DNA of 64,000 bases from Bacteroidales bacterium (lineage in GTDB: Bacteria > Bacteroidota > Bacteroidia > Bacteroidales > UBA1715): positions 62,001 through 126,000 of the forward strand of contig JADKDL010000008.1 of the NCBI GenBank assembly GCA_016714605.1. The letters run 5' to 3'. The position numbers and the translations under genes were made by a program. Shown here piece after piece: positions 29,713-39,033 of the stretch (its first letter is position 1; each line of letters begins with the position of its first letter). Below the pieces are notes generated by a model, which did not search any database, was not told the DNA's origin, and was given only the letters and a program-made list of their open reading frames with translations.

Positions 29713-29736
29713 TCCTATACTTGCATAATAATATTG

Positions 29737-31686
29737 TTAAATACTTTTTTCAAATTTTTCAAGCAATCTTTTTATTCTTAATAAGGCTGCTACATTCCAT
29801 GCTTGTGAAATTTCTCCTCTTGGAGCATGTGGTGGATTACCATCAAAAATTTCTGATATTGTACCAAGTCCATGATTAAACATCTCTTCTTCAAGATTTT
29901 CGTAAAGACGTTTTACAAAAGTATATCCGGACTGTTGGTTTAATTCTAAATATGCTTCGGCAAATGGTGCTAATAGCCAAGGCCAAACAGAACCTTGGTG
30001 AAATGCAATTGCTCTATCTGTTTTGCTTCCTGAGCATTCCCCATGATATGATGGGTCTTCAGGCGATAATGATCTTATTCCTCTTGGTGTAAGCAATACA
30101 TTTTGTATTTTATTGAGTACATACATTCTCTGTTTTTCAGATAATGGACTGTATTTCAATGATGCTGCAAACAGTTGATTTGGTCTTATTGAAAGATTTT
30201 TAATAGTTCCAGTATTGAAATCGGCTAAATATTTGTGAGAATCTTCCCAAAAAGTACATTCAAAACTTGTTTTTATATTTTCAGCAATAGGTTGCCATTC
30301 TTTTATAAATTTGGTGTTTTTATTAAGTTGTGCCAGCTCTATTGCAAAACAGATAGCGTTGTACCACAGTGCATTAATTTCTACTACATAGCCCCATCTT
30401 TTTACTATGGGTTGACCATCTATTTTGGCATCCATCCATGTGAGAGCAAGGTTTTCTTGTGGCAAATATAGCATTCCGGTTTCTTTAAGCTCTACAATAT
30501 CTCTATACTGATTTGATTTGAAAGCTTTAAGTATCTCTTCAATTTTCTTCCAATAATTTTCAATTATTTCACCTTTTTCTGCATAATCTGCATAAATCTG
30601 AATGGCTCTTATGTACCATAAAACGGTGTCAATAGAATCTACATTTGCTGTGTCAATGTTACCTTTATTTGTATAGACCAATCCTTTTATTTCTTTGCTA
30701 TAGGTGTCTAAAATTTCTTTGCAAGTTGCAAAGTCTCCAATAGAAATTGTAAGTCCGGGAAGCGCGATGATACTGTCTCTACCCCAGTTTCCATATCCAG
30801 GAAAACTAGCTATTACTCTTGTCTCATTATTATTTTTGTAAATAAATTGTTTTGCAGAGTTAACGAGACATTCAAAATAGTTGTTTATTGATTCACGAGC
30901 ATTTAAATCGGTATCGTATGTTTTTTTAAGAGTATTAGATTTAACAAGTTTAATACCTGCTGAAAAATAAATTTCTTCCCCTTTTTTTATTGCAAATTCA
31001 AAGTATCCGGGATTGTATAAATCTTCATGATACAAACCTCCTTTTTCTTTATCTTTTTCGTATTCATAATTCATATACCAGTCTGGTACTGACACAAATT
31101 CATTTTTCTTAGAAATTTGCATGTGCAGTTCCGGATAGTTTGGATACATACTCAGTTTTATTCCATTTTCTATCTCTTCATACCTTCTATTGGCTTGTAA
31201 GTTTGAACAAGTGAGATCATGTGAACTTCTAAAAGCTAGGAAAGGTTTAAGTTTGAGTGTAGTAGGAGAATTAGCTTCTAATAGTGTGTATTTAATTATG
31301 ATTCGCTCTTCTTTTTCAAGTAGCAGTAATTCTCTTTTAAGAATAACACCACCAACTCTATAAATGATGCATGGAAGTGGATCTATTGAAAAAGATATTA
31401 TGTATTTGTGACCCGTTGGATTAAACTCATTGGTGAATTTATGTATTCCTAAATTAAATGAAGCATCTCTCTGAATTACAGTTTCGTCTAAACTAGAAAG
31501 TAACACATAATTTCCTTCACCAACTTTACTTAAAGGGCATACTAAGAGTCCGTGATATCTTCTTGTATTACAATTAATAATCGTTGAAGAAGAATAAGTG
31601 CCAGTTTTATTAGCTCTTATATATTCTTTTTTTAGAGAACTGCTAAGGTTTGTAACCTCTTCTTTTGAGAAATCAAGATAATTCAT
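29737..31686 (-). CDS. Glycogen debranching enzyme (amylo-alpha-1,6-glucosidase type)
   Basis: The 649-residue protein has the bacterial/archaeal GDE layout. The N-terminal beta-sandwich domain (about 1-270) contains NTRRYHGLLVCPLSKVGEG. A C-terminal (alpha/alpha)6 barrel follows, with ASFPGYGNWGRDSIIALPG, NVDSIDTVLWYIRAIQIY, LTWMDAKIDGQPIVKRWGY and DRAIAFHQGSVWPWLL. The acidic residues in GRDS and TWMD are expected to act in cleaving alpha-1,6 branch stubs of glycogen. It is the second gene of the glycogen operon, 104 bases after glgB. Length is normal. Confidence 0.92.
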   Translation of the reverse strand: MNYLDFSKEEVTNLSSSLKKEYIRANKTGTYSSSTIINCNTRRYHGLLVCPLSKVGEGNYVLLSSLDETVIQRDASFNLGIHKFTNEFNPTGHKYIISFSIDPLPCIIYRVGGVILKRELLLLEKEERIIIKYTLLEANSPTTLKLKPFLAFRSSHDLTCSNLQANRRYEEIENGIKLSMYPNYPELHMQISKKNEFVSVPDWYMNYEYEKDKEKGGLYHEDLYNPGYFEFAIKKGEEIYFSAGIKLVKSNTLKKTYDTDLNARESINNYFECLVNSAKQFIYKNNNETRVIASFPGYGNWGRDSIIALPGLTISIGDFATCKEILDTYSKEIKGLVYTNKGNIDTANVDSIDTVLWYIRAIQIYADYAEKGEIIENYWKKIEEILKAFKSNQYRDIVELKETGMLYLPQENLALTWMDAKIDGQPIVKRWGYVVEINALWYNAICFAIELAQLNKNTKFIKEWQPIAENIKTSFECTFWEDSHKYLADFNTGTIKNLSIRPNQLFAASLKYSPLSEKQRMYVLNKIQNVLLTPRGIRSLSPEDPSYHGECSGSKTDRAIAFHQGSVWPWLLAPFAEAYLELNQQSGYTFVKRLYENLEEEMFNHGLGTISEIFDGNPPHAPRGEISQAWNVAALLRIKRLLEKFEKSI

Positions 31687-31790
31687 TTGTATTTATTTTC
31701 TAACAAAATTATACGTTTATTATTATTAAACGGAAAATAATGGTCAAATTTATCATATAGTATTGATGAGATTAATCATTAATCTTGGTG

Positions 31791-33795
31791 TTAATCTTTA
31801 ATTCTTTGAAAAACTAGAGCTGTCTGGCATGGTATATATATCATCAGGTTGTGAGGAGCGTAAAGTTCGTCACTTTGAGCTAAAGTTCGGTAAATCATGG
31901 TGTCATCAACTCTATTTAATCCACCATATTTTGGTGAATCTGAGCTTAGTACAATTTTATAATTACCTTTTTTAATTTCTATCGCATAGTCAGGATATGA
32001 ATTTACCGGACTTAAATTAAATACGAATACAAAACCACCTCTTTCAAATGCAATTATTTGATTGGTAATATGTTCGTTTACAAATTTAGGATAATCGCCA
32101 AAAAAGTACAGACTAGATCGACATAAATTAACCATGTCTTTGTCAAATATTTTCAAAAATTTATATCTTAATTCATCGTTGTCTGACAGACTCCATAAGC
32201 GTCTTGCGTGATGAAAAGACCAATTATTTCCGCTTCTAGGAAAGTCAATCCATTCTGGATGACCAAATTCATTACCCATGAAATTCAGATAACCGTTTTT
32301 AGCAGTAGCTATAGTGATAAGTCGTATTATTTTATGTAGGGCAATTCCTCTTTCTACAATTATGCTTTGATTATTAACGTGCATGTTGAAGTACATTTCT
32401 TTGTCCATCAACCAAAATGCAATGGTTTTGTCGCCAACTAGGGCTTGGTCATGCGACTCTGCGTAAGAAATTACTTTCTCATCTCTTCTAGATTGAGTAA
32501 GTTCATGATATATTTGAGCAACATGCCAATCTTCATCTTTTTTCTGTTTCAAGGTACGAATCCAGAAATCTGGTACCCCCATAGATAGTCTGTAATTGAA
32601 ACCATAACCACCATACTCAATAGGTGCAGCTAAACCTGGCATACCACTCATATCTTCTGCAACGGTTATGGCAGAAGGTTTAATTTCATGTATAAGTTTA
32701 TTGGCAAGAATTAAATAGGAAATAGCATCATCGTCTTGACCGCCATCATAATATCTGTCATAAGAATTGAAGTCTCTTCCTAATCCGTGGTCAAAATAAA
32801 GCATACTGGTGACACCATCAAATCGGAATCCATCAAATTTAAATTCGTCAATCCAGTATTTGCAATTAGAAAGCAGGAAGTGAATTACTTCATTTTTTCC
32901 ATAGTCAAAGCATTTTGAATCCCAAGCATAATGATTTCCTTTTACTCCTTCATGAAAGAATTGGTATTCGGAGCCGTCATATTTGCCCAGACCTTCAACT
33001 TCATTTTTCACCGCATGCGAATGAACAATATCCATAATTACAGAAATGCCAAAGCTATGAGCCTTATCTATGAGCGATTTTAGTTCTTCTGGGGTGCCAA
33101 ATCTTGAACTTGGGGCAAAGAAACTCGAAACATGGTAACCAAACGATCCATAATATGGGTTAATTTCTTGTATTGCCATTAATTGGAGGGTGTTGTATCC
33201 ACCATCTTTTATTCTTGGTAGGACTAACTCCTCAAATTCTTTGTATGAGCCAATTTTATATTCTTCAGTGGCCATTCCTACATGAACTTCATAGATTACA
33301 GGCGAACGGTCTTCTTGCAAAATCGGGTAAATTCCATTTGTAGGGTTTTTCATCCCATACTTGAGCACTGAAAATTTTAGTTTCTTCATCTTGAACAACT
33401 CTTTGAGCCCAAGCAGGAATTCTTTCGCCCTGACCTTTATTCCAATAGACAGAAAGTTTATATAAATCTTTGTGTTTTAATTTGTTGAGCGGAAGTGTAA
33501 GCTCCCAGTAAGTGTCTTTTTGTTCGAAAACATATTCTACTTTTTCCTCCCAGTTAGAAAAGCTACCAACTAAACAAATGTGAGTTGCATTTGGAGCCCA
33601 TTCGCGCATTATCCAAGCGTTTTTTGTTTTATGAAGCCCAAAGAAGATATATCCATTTGCGAAGTCAGAGAGAGATTTGCAATTATCAGATAATAATTCA
33701 ATTTCTTTTTTTTTAGCTCTTTCCAATCTGCCTGTTATTGCCTCTTCAAAAGGTTTAAGCCATGGGTCATTTACTATTAGTGCAGGAGTAGTCAT
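31791..33795 (-). CDS. glgB: 1,4-alpha-glucan branching enzyme, GH13_8 eukaryote-like (frameshifted near 33310-33340)
   Basis: Two overlapping frames make one enzyme. The first (from ATG 33795; the listed upstream TTG is less likely) has ALIVNDPWLKPFEEAI and the CBM48 domain (IMREWAPNATHICLVGSFSNW) and ends out of frame after NLPDF. The second resumes EDRSPVIYEVHVG and carries the GH13 core: the nucleophile Asp in FDGFRFDGVTSMLYFDHG, the Glu in AEDMSGMPGL, and SYAESHDQALVGDKT. Removing one base between about 33310 and 33340 restores 667 residues, the normal length. GVTSMLY marks the eukaryote-like subfamily common in Bacteroidetes. It introduces alpha-1,6 branches and is the first gene of the operon. 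Confidence 0.9.
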
Positions 33796-33829
33796 ATTAG
33801 TTTTCAAATTAATTTTAGCTTTTCGGTTT

Positions 33830-33837
33830 CAAATGTA
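33830..33837 (-). promoter_or_regulatory. -7 element upstream of the glycogen operon
   Basis: The reverse strand reads TACATTTG, matching TAnnTTTG, 35 bases upstream of the glgB start. No clear TTTG was seen at the -33 spacing. It is a reasonable candidate promoter for glgB through the synthase-phosphorylase gene. Confidence 0.42.
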
Positions 33838-34199
33838 AGCATTAATGATAAAATAAATATAGTTACATAAAAAAAAACTGTAAAAATATTTAAACAATAC
33901 AATAGTTGATTTACTTAAATTAGTGAGTATTAAATAGGATATACAATATAGGGGTAATTTAAAACTGTAAAAAAAATGATATATATTTACTAATGTATCA
34001 TTTAGGCTGAATAATCTAGTAACTGTATTGAAAATATTGAATATCACAAATGTCTAATTATTCATTATTTCAAATGTTAAATCTATGTAATTGGTATTTT
34101 TTTTGTTGAAATATACGATTTTTATTTTTATTTACAAATTGATAATCAGAGTTTTTGTGCTTATTTTTGGTCTTTTATAAAAATATTTTCAATAAAAGC
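33838..34199. other. Intergenic stretch with no recognisable gene
   Basis: Very AT-rich DNA lies between the divergent glycogen operon and the tRNA-Asp promoter. A 72-codon reverse frame at 33829-34047 is low-complexity Phe/Tyr/Ile sequence with no family resemblance. No hairpins, repeats or RNA genes were recognised. Confidence 0.5.
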
Positions 34200-34231
34200 T
34201 TTGAAAGTTCTAAATAATATTACTATCTTTG
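34200..34231 (+). promoter_or_regulatory. Full Bacteroidetes promoter for the tRNA-Asp pair
   Basis: TTTG at 34200-34203, a 20-base spacer, and TATCTTTG at 34224-34231 make an exact match to TTTG-N19-21-TAnnTTTG. It is followed immediately by CACCGC and, 38 bases after the -7 element, by the first tRNA. Confidence 0.82.
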
Positions 34232-34268
34232 CACCGCAATTTTCGTCAGAGGACGGAGGTTTTGAAAA

Positions 34269-34342
34269 GGTTTGGTAGTTCAGTTGGTTAGAATACATGC
34301 CTGTCACGCATGGGGTCGCGAGTTCGAGTCTCGTCCAGACCG
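34269..34342 (+). tRNA. tRNA-Asp (GTC), copy 1
   Basis: The 74-nt gene has acceptor arms GGTTTGG and CCAGACC (one G-U pair), the anticodon loop CTGTCAC giving anticodon GTC, and the T-loop motif GTTCGAGTC. The discriminator base is G. CCA is not encoded. Confidence 0.95.
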
Positions 34343-34366
34343 CTTTTTCAGAATATTTTATTTATT

Positions 34367-34440
34367 GGTTTGGTAGTTCAGTTGGTTAGAATACATGCCT
34401 GTCACGCATGGGGTCGCGAGTTCGAGTCTCGTCCAGACCG
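34367..34440 (+). tRNA. tRNA-Asp (GTC), copy 2
   Basis: Base for base the same 74-nt gene as copy 1, 24 bases downstream, with anticodon GTC. It is probably transcribed with copy 1 from the promoter at 34200, and a terminator follows directly. Confidence 0.95.
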
Positions 34441-34442
34441 CT

Positions 34443-34474
34443 AGCTCCTTCGCTCGAAGGAGCTTTGCTTTTTT
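34443..34474 (+). terminator. Terminator after the tRNA-Asp pair
   Basis: AGCTCCTT (34443-34450) pairs with AAGGAGCT (34457-34464) around a CGCTCG loop, followed by TTGCTTTTTT. It begins three bases after the second tRNA. Confidence 0.85.
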
Positions 34475-34571
34475 GTTTTTCTTAAAAACAATTCTTTTCT
34501 TTAATAAAGTTCGTGTTTTTTTTAGAATTTTGTTCCTAATAATTTTATCAATTATTTTTAATTAATCTTTG

Positions 34572-36086
34572 ATGTATATACTTAAAAAGGAACAATTAAA
34601 ACAGCTTGACACTTTATATGTTGCAAAAAACTCATTAAGTAGTTACGAGCTCATGGAAAAAGTATCTGAAGCTATTTTTGAAAGACTCAGATTACAAATA
34701 GATTTCAATCGTCGTTTTATAATAATTGCAGGTACCGGAAATAATGGAGGCGATGCTTTGGCTATTGCCAGAATGTTTTTGGTGCTAGGTATGCCCATAG
34801 AGGTTTATATTTTTGATACAAATGGCAAAAAAAGTATTGACTTTAATGCAAATCTAGAAAAGATTGTCAAACTCATCTCAAATACAACTAATTCTAAATG
34901 TGTATCAATTTCGCAAGATGATTTTGATCTTGAAATTGTTGCTGATGATCAGATTATTGATGGTCTCTTTGGATTTGGATTAAATAGAGAACTTGATTCA
35001 ACTATTGGAAACCTGATAAATCAAATAAATAAGAGCAAATTTATTTATTCTATAGATTTGCCCAGTGGTTTATTTTGCGAAAGTAATTTGGAAAATTCTT
35101 TATCGGTTGTGGTTTCAGCACGAAGAACATATACAATACAAACGCCCAAGCTTCCTTTCTTTTTTAATGATACTGCTTGTTTTGCCGGAGATGTTGAGAT
35201 TATTGATGTAGGTATGAATCCTATTGATTATCTTAGAGATACATTGCCTTATAGGACTATCGAAAAACATGATATTAAATTGCCTAAGCGAAATAAGTTT
35301 TCGCACAAAGGACATTTCGGACATGGCTTATTGATTGCAGGAAGTAAAGGAATGGCAGGAGCTGCAATTTTAGCTGCTAAAGCCTCTTTAAAATCAGGTA
35401 TTGGTCTGCTCACTTGTCATATTCCCGCTTTAAATGTTTTACCGCTGCAAATCTCTTTACCAGAAGCTATCTGTGTTGCCGATTCTAATATGGATTTTGT
35501 ATCAAACATTACATTAGCTTCGCATTATACTGCAATAGCTATTGGACCAGGATTGTCTGTTAATGATACCACATGTTCTGCATTTGAACAAGTTTTGAAG
35601 AATATTAAAATCCCAATGGTAATAGATGCCGACGGTTTAAATATCATTAGTAAACTACCACATTTGTTGCAATGTTTACCTGCTAATACTATTCTTACTC
35701 CGCATCCAAAAGAGTTTGATAGGTTGTTTGGTAATTCTAAAAATTCTGAAGATAGATTCAATAAACAAGTTTTAGCTTCGAAAAAATATGGTATAATTAT
35801 AGTTTTAAAAGGACACAATAGCAGCATTAGTTTACCAACAGGAGAGGTTTGGTTTAATACTACAGGCAATGCAGGTATGGCTACTGCCGGTTCTGGAGAT
35901 TTGCTTACAGGCATGATTTTGTCTTTTCTTGCACAGGGGTTTAGCGCGTCTGTTGCGGCTAGATATGCTGTTTATCTGCATGGTTTAGCAGGAGATATAG
36001 CTGCTAAAAATGTTGGTGAATATAGTTTGATTGCGTCAGACATAATTGATTCAATTTTTAAAGCAATTATTGAGTGTAGTGAATAA
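34572..36086 (+). CDS. nnr: Bifunctional NAD(P)H-hydrate epimerase/dehydratase
   Basis: This enzyme repairs damaged NAD(P)H hydrates. The N-terminal epimerase (YjeF_N, about residues 1-210) shows IIAGTGNNGGDALAIARM and DGLFGFGLNRE. The C-terminal ADP/ATP-dependent dehydratase (YjeF_C, about 225-504) shows HKGHFGHGLLIAGSKGMAGA, LTPHPKEFDRLFG, and NTTGNAGMATAGSGDLLTGM with the catalytic Asp in GSGD. The start was set at the ATG at 34572, one codon after a TTG. At 504 residues the length is normal. Confidence 0.94.
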   Translation: MYILKKEQLKQLDTLYVAKNSLSSYELMEKVSEAIFERLRLQIDFNRRFIIIAGTGNNGGDALAIARMFLVLGMPIEVYIFDTNGKKSIDFNANLEKIVKLISNTTNSKCVSISQDDFDLEIVADDQIIDGLFGFGLNRELDSTIGNLINQINKSKFIYSIDLPSGLFCESNLENSLSVVVSARRTYTIQTPKLPFFFNDTACFAGDVEIIDVGMNPIDYLRDTLPYRTIEKHDIKLPKRNKFSHKGHFGHGLLIAGSKGMAGAAILAAKASLKSGIGLLTCHIPALNVLPLQISLPEAICVADSNMDFVSNITLASHYTAIAIGPGLSVNDTTCSAFEQVLKNIKIPMVIDADGLNIISKLPHLLQCLPANTILTPHPKEFDRLFGNSKNSEDRFNKQVLASKKYGIIIVLKGHNSSISLPTGEVWFNTTGNAGMATAGSGDLLTGMILSFLAQGFSASVAARYAVYLHGLAGDIAAKNVGEYSLIASDIIDSIFKAIIECSE

Positions 36087-36211
36087 AAAAAAGTATTTTT
36101 ACATTTCTAATATAATCGAAGTGTTTAAAATATTTATATTTTTCTTGCTTCGAAATTCTAATTTAACAAACAGAATATCTTTAAGTTGAATCTTTTAAAA
36201 ATTGTAAGAAT

Positions 36212-36547
36212 ATGAATTTGCCCTTTTTAAAAAAGAAATTTTCTGAGTGGTTCTCAAAAGAGAATCTCTTGACGTTGGTGAAAAATAAATATTTTATCGC
36301 AATATTTGTATTCTTTGTTTTTATTTTGTTTCTCGATGAAAAAAATTTGATACAAGTTGCAAATTCTAAATCGAAACTTGATGAATTAAAAAATGAAGAG
36401 TTTGTCCTTAAAGAAAAAATAGAAGTTCAAAAAAAAGGTATTCTTGATTTAGAAACGAAAGACAATGTTGAGAAACTTGCAAGAGAACAATATTTAATGA
36501 AAAAAGATGAAGAAGATTTATATTTGATTGTTAAGAAAGAAGATTAA
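36212..36547 (+). CDS. FtsB/DivIC-type septum formation protein
   Basis: The 111-residue protein has one membrane segment at about residues 30-46 (YFIAIFVFFVFILFL), followed by a predicted coiled coil (about 50-85, LDELKNEEFVLKEKIEVQKK). It ends with a conserved-looking segment, VEKLAREQYLMKKDEEDLYL, which matches the FtsB/DivIC pattern. These proteins bridge FtsL and FtsQ/DivIB in the divisome. Length and topology fit. It lies 125 bases after nnr on the same strand. Confidence 0.82.
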   Translation: MNLPFLKKKFSEWFSKENLLTLVKNKYFIAIFVFFVFILFLDEKNLIQVANSKSKLDELKNEEFVLKEKIEVQKKGILDLETKDNVEKLAREQYLMKKDEEDLYLIVKKED

Positions 36548-36585
36548 TCATGTGTTATACAGTATATTATTAAGTGTTAAAAACA

Positions 36586-37095
36586 ATGCAAGAGACTTTT
36601 AAAGAAATTTCGCCTTTGTTGCTTACCGATAATTTTATTTCGCTTATTGGTACCGATTGGATGTTGGTTACGGCTGGTACAGCTACTGATTTTAATACGA
36701 TGACAGCTAGTTGGGGGAGTATTGGTTTTATGTGGAATAAACCAGTAGCTACCATTGTTGTCAGACCGCAAAGGCATACCTATTCGTTTCTAGAGAAGCA
36801 AGATAGTTTTTCTCTGTCATTTTTTACCGAAGCCTTTAAACCAATGCTTCAATATTGTGGAAGCAATTCGGGTAAAAAGGTTGATAAGATTAAAGAAACC
36901 GGTTTAGAGCCACTCTATACAGAAAGTGGAGTGGTTTATTTTAAACAAGCTCGTTTAGTTTTGGAGTGTAAAAAATTGTATGTTGATGATTTCAAGAAAG
37001 ATTGTTTTGTAGATAAGTCGCTACTAAATAAATATGTAGATGACGATTTTCATAGGGTTTATATAGCAGAAATTGTAAAATGTTTGACCAGGTAA
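36586..37095 (+). CDS. Flavin reductase-like FMN-binding family protein
   Basis: The start was set at the ATG at 36586 (MQETFKEISPLL), giving 169 residues; the longer frame uses TTG four codons earlier. The split-barrel flavin reductase fold is indicated by LVTAGTATDFNTMTASWGSI, then WNKPVATIVVRPQRHTYSFL and FSLSFF. Members reduce FMN with NAD(P)H or bind it in an unrelated oxidoreductase. The specific substrate is unknown. Its stop is seven bases from that of the convergent ATP-grasp-like gene. Confidence 0.82.
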   Translation: MQETFKEISPLLLTDNFISLIGTDWMLVTAGTATDFNTMTASWGSIGFMWNKPVATIVVRPQRHTYSFLEKQDSFSLSFFTEAFKPMLQYCGSNSGKKVDKIKETGLEPLYTESGVVYFKQARLVLECKKLYVDDFKKDCFVDKSLLNKYVDDDFHRVYIAEIVKCLTR

Positions 37096-37102
37096 TTGGT
37101 TA

Positions 37103-38242
37103 TTAGCAATCTATTTCCAACCAAGCATTGGTTTTAGATTGTTCTGTAATTGGCAATAGAGTGAAATAACCTTTTGTAAATTGACCATTTTCCCAACATG
37201 CTTTTTTGCTGTTTTGCTTGAATTTATGACTAGTAAATGTATCTTCAGCAGAGCTGATTTGCATTTTACCATAGCTTTTGGTATGTATTTGTTTAGAAAT
37301 TTGGAGTGCTATTATTCCCATTGTTGTTCTTAGGTTTAGTTCGCAAAAAGGTAAAATTAATCTTGTTCCGTTTTGGTCTACTATCATAGCATCAATTCCC
37401 AAATAACCTTGATATGTTGCTAAATCTATGCTGTTTAGTGCTTTCAAAAAGGTTTCTGTCAATATGGTTTCTTCTTCAGTACTTAAACAATCTGATATAT
37501 AATTATTTTTCTTTAAATTTTCTGTATTACCTATGTAATGACCTCCATAATTCTTTTCATCGGTAGTGAAGAAATATGTTGTACCAATGAATTCAACTCC
37601 TTTTTGTTTTTTTTCGAATAGTAGTGAAAAATCTTGTGTCTTTTTGTAGAATGGCTCTACAAAAGCACCTTTTTGCGACTGTAAAAACCCTTTAATCCAT
37701 TGTGTTCCTGTTTTATCGTCTGGGTTATTATAGATAACTATGCCTCGACCCGATGAACTCCAAAGCGATTTTATAACTATTTTTTTCCATTTCTCCAATA
37801 AATCTAAGATTTCCTCATAAGTGGTTACATATTCATAAGTAGGATTTTTAATGGTTGAATGGTTGAAATGACAATTATTAAGCATTTGATAGCCTGTTTT
37901 TCTTGAAAAGAGTTCTTGATAAGATTCTAACCATTCAAATGTATTTGATAGTTTACTTAGTGACGGACTCCAACCCCAAGGCTGCAAAGAGTATGATTTA
38001 TCAGTTAATTCTGTTTTTTTTATGAAGTTTATTTCTTTTTTAGTAAAATTCTTTATTTGCTCTTTATATTGTTGATTTGGAATGGATTCTACTGCTACAA
38101 ATTCATTATCTTGTGCTAAAAGTGATACAATGTAACATAGTTCGTTTTCGAACAAACGTAATTTTTCAGGCGCCATATAGTTACGGTTGTTGTTCGCAAC
38201 AGCCATATCGCACGTAGGATTGAAGTAATGGCATTTTTTCAT
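37103..38242 (-). CDS. ATP-grasp-like orphan protein
   Basis: I do not recognise a named family for this 379-residue protein, but it looks like an ATP-grasp enzyme. Residues 155-170 read IVIKSLWSSSGRGIVI, the lysine plus glycine-rich loop that grips ATP. Residues 280-303 (GYLGIDAMIV and then FCELNLRTTMG) supply Asp284, Glu301 and Asn303 as likely Mg-ATP ligands. The N-terminus carries a distinctive FNPTCDMAVANNNRNYMAP. No signal peptide is present, so it should be cytoplasmic. Such enzymes join a carboxylate to an amine or thiol. Neither substrate is evident. The pseudouridine synthase gene lies 60 bases upstream on the same strand. Confidence 0.62.
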   Translation of the reverse strand: MKKCHYFNPTCDMAVANNNRNYMAPEKLRLFENELCYIVSLLAQDNEFVAVESIPNQQYKEQIKNFTKKEINFIKKTELTDKSYSLQPWGWSPSLSKLSNTFEWLESYQELFSRKTGYQMLNNCHFNHSTIKNPTYEYVTTYEEILDLLEKWKKIVIKSLWSSSGRGIVIYNNPDDKTGTQWIKGFLQSQKGAFVEPFYKKTQDFSLLFEKKQKGVEFIGTTYFFTTDEKNYGGHYIGNTENLKKNNYISDCLSTEEETILTETFLKALNSIDLATYQGYLGIDAMIVDQNGTRLILPFCELNLRTTMGIIALQISKQIHTKSYGKMQISSAEDTFTSHKFKQNSKKACWENGQFTKGYFTLLPITEQSKTNAWLEIDC

Positions 38243-38302
38243 TTATGACAACAGTATGTTTTTGTTCGATAGAAATTTTTCCATTTTATTATACATAAAT
38301 TT

Positions 38303-39007
38303 TTAGAACGTGTGCGTGAAATTCAATTCACTTAACATTCTTAAAAATTCTGGAAATAGAGGTGCTGTTACGTTTATTTCTGTTTTGGAATCGGGGTGTG
38401 TAAATGAAAGTTTATAAGCATGAAGCAGCATGGTGTTCATGTTGAAATGTTCTTTGAATATTTTATTTTGTTTATTACAGCCGTGTGGTCTGTCACCAAT
38501 TATAGGATGGAAGATGTGAGCCATGTGTTTTCTTATTTGGTGCATTCGTCCTGTTTGAGGACATACAGAAATAAGTGAATATCTGGAAGTAGGGTGTTTT
38601 GATGAGACTAACTGAATTTCAGCATGTTCAAGTGTTGTAAAATGTGTATTTGCCTCTTGTATTTTACCTTGTTCTGTTGTGAGCGGATAGTTAATTTCTA
38701 ACTCTTCAGGGGTGTATCCTCGTACTATTGCAAGGTATTTTTTTTTAATCTGATTTTCAGCAAATTGTTTGCTTAGTGCTTTGAGTAAATCAATATTGGT
38801 AGTAAACATGAGTAACCCAGAAGTTTTTCGGTCTAATCTATGAACCGGATAAACTTTTTGGTTAATTTGATCTCGAAGCATTTGCACTGCAAATACATCG
38901 GCATCGTCGGCAATTTTTGAACGGTGAACCAACAAGCCATGTGGTTTGTTTATGATAATAATATCATCGTTATTGTGAATGATTTGAAGTTGTAAATCAG
39001 AATCCAA
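38303..39007 (-). CDS. RluA-family pseudouridine synthase (TruC-like)
   Basis: The 234-residue protein has a TTG start; an in-frame stop just upstream rules out a longer form. The RluA-family catalytic motif VHRLDRKTSGLLMF contains the active-site Asp, preceded by INKPHGLLVH. CPQTGRMHQIRKHMAHIFHP and IGDRPHG follow. The short single-domain form without an S4 domain, and the G(D/N)xxHG end, resemble TruC, which modifies U65 in tRNA. The RNA target is not certain. It is on the same strand as manA, 26 bases downstream of it. Confidence 0.88.
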   Translation of the reverse strand: MDSDLQLQIIHNNDDIIIINKPHGLLVHRSKIADDADVFAVQMLRDQINQKVYPVHRLDRKTSGLLMFTTNIDLLKALSKQFAENQIKKKYLAIVRGYTPEELEINYPLTTEQGKIQEANTHFTTLEHAEIQLVSSKHPTSRYSLISVCPQTGRMHQIRKHMAHIFHPIIGDRPHGCNKQNKIFKEHFNMNTMLLHAYKLSFTHPDSKTEINVTAPLFPEFLRMLSELNFTHTF

Positions 39008-39033
39008 AATTTAATGATTAATTTAGGTGTCGT

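Noticed and set aside
33829..34047. 72-codon reverse frame upstream of glgB
   Set aside because: It is Phe/Tyr/Ile-rich low-complexity sequence that overlaps the glgB promoter region, with no family resemblance.
34269..34440. Twin tRNA-Asp as an integration site (att) of a mobile element
   Set aside because: Both copies are complete, closely spaced, share one promoter and terminator, and no integrase or element genes are nearby, so tandem gene duplication explains them.
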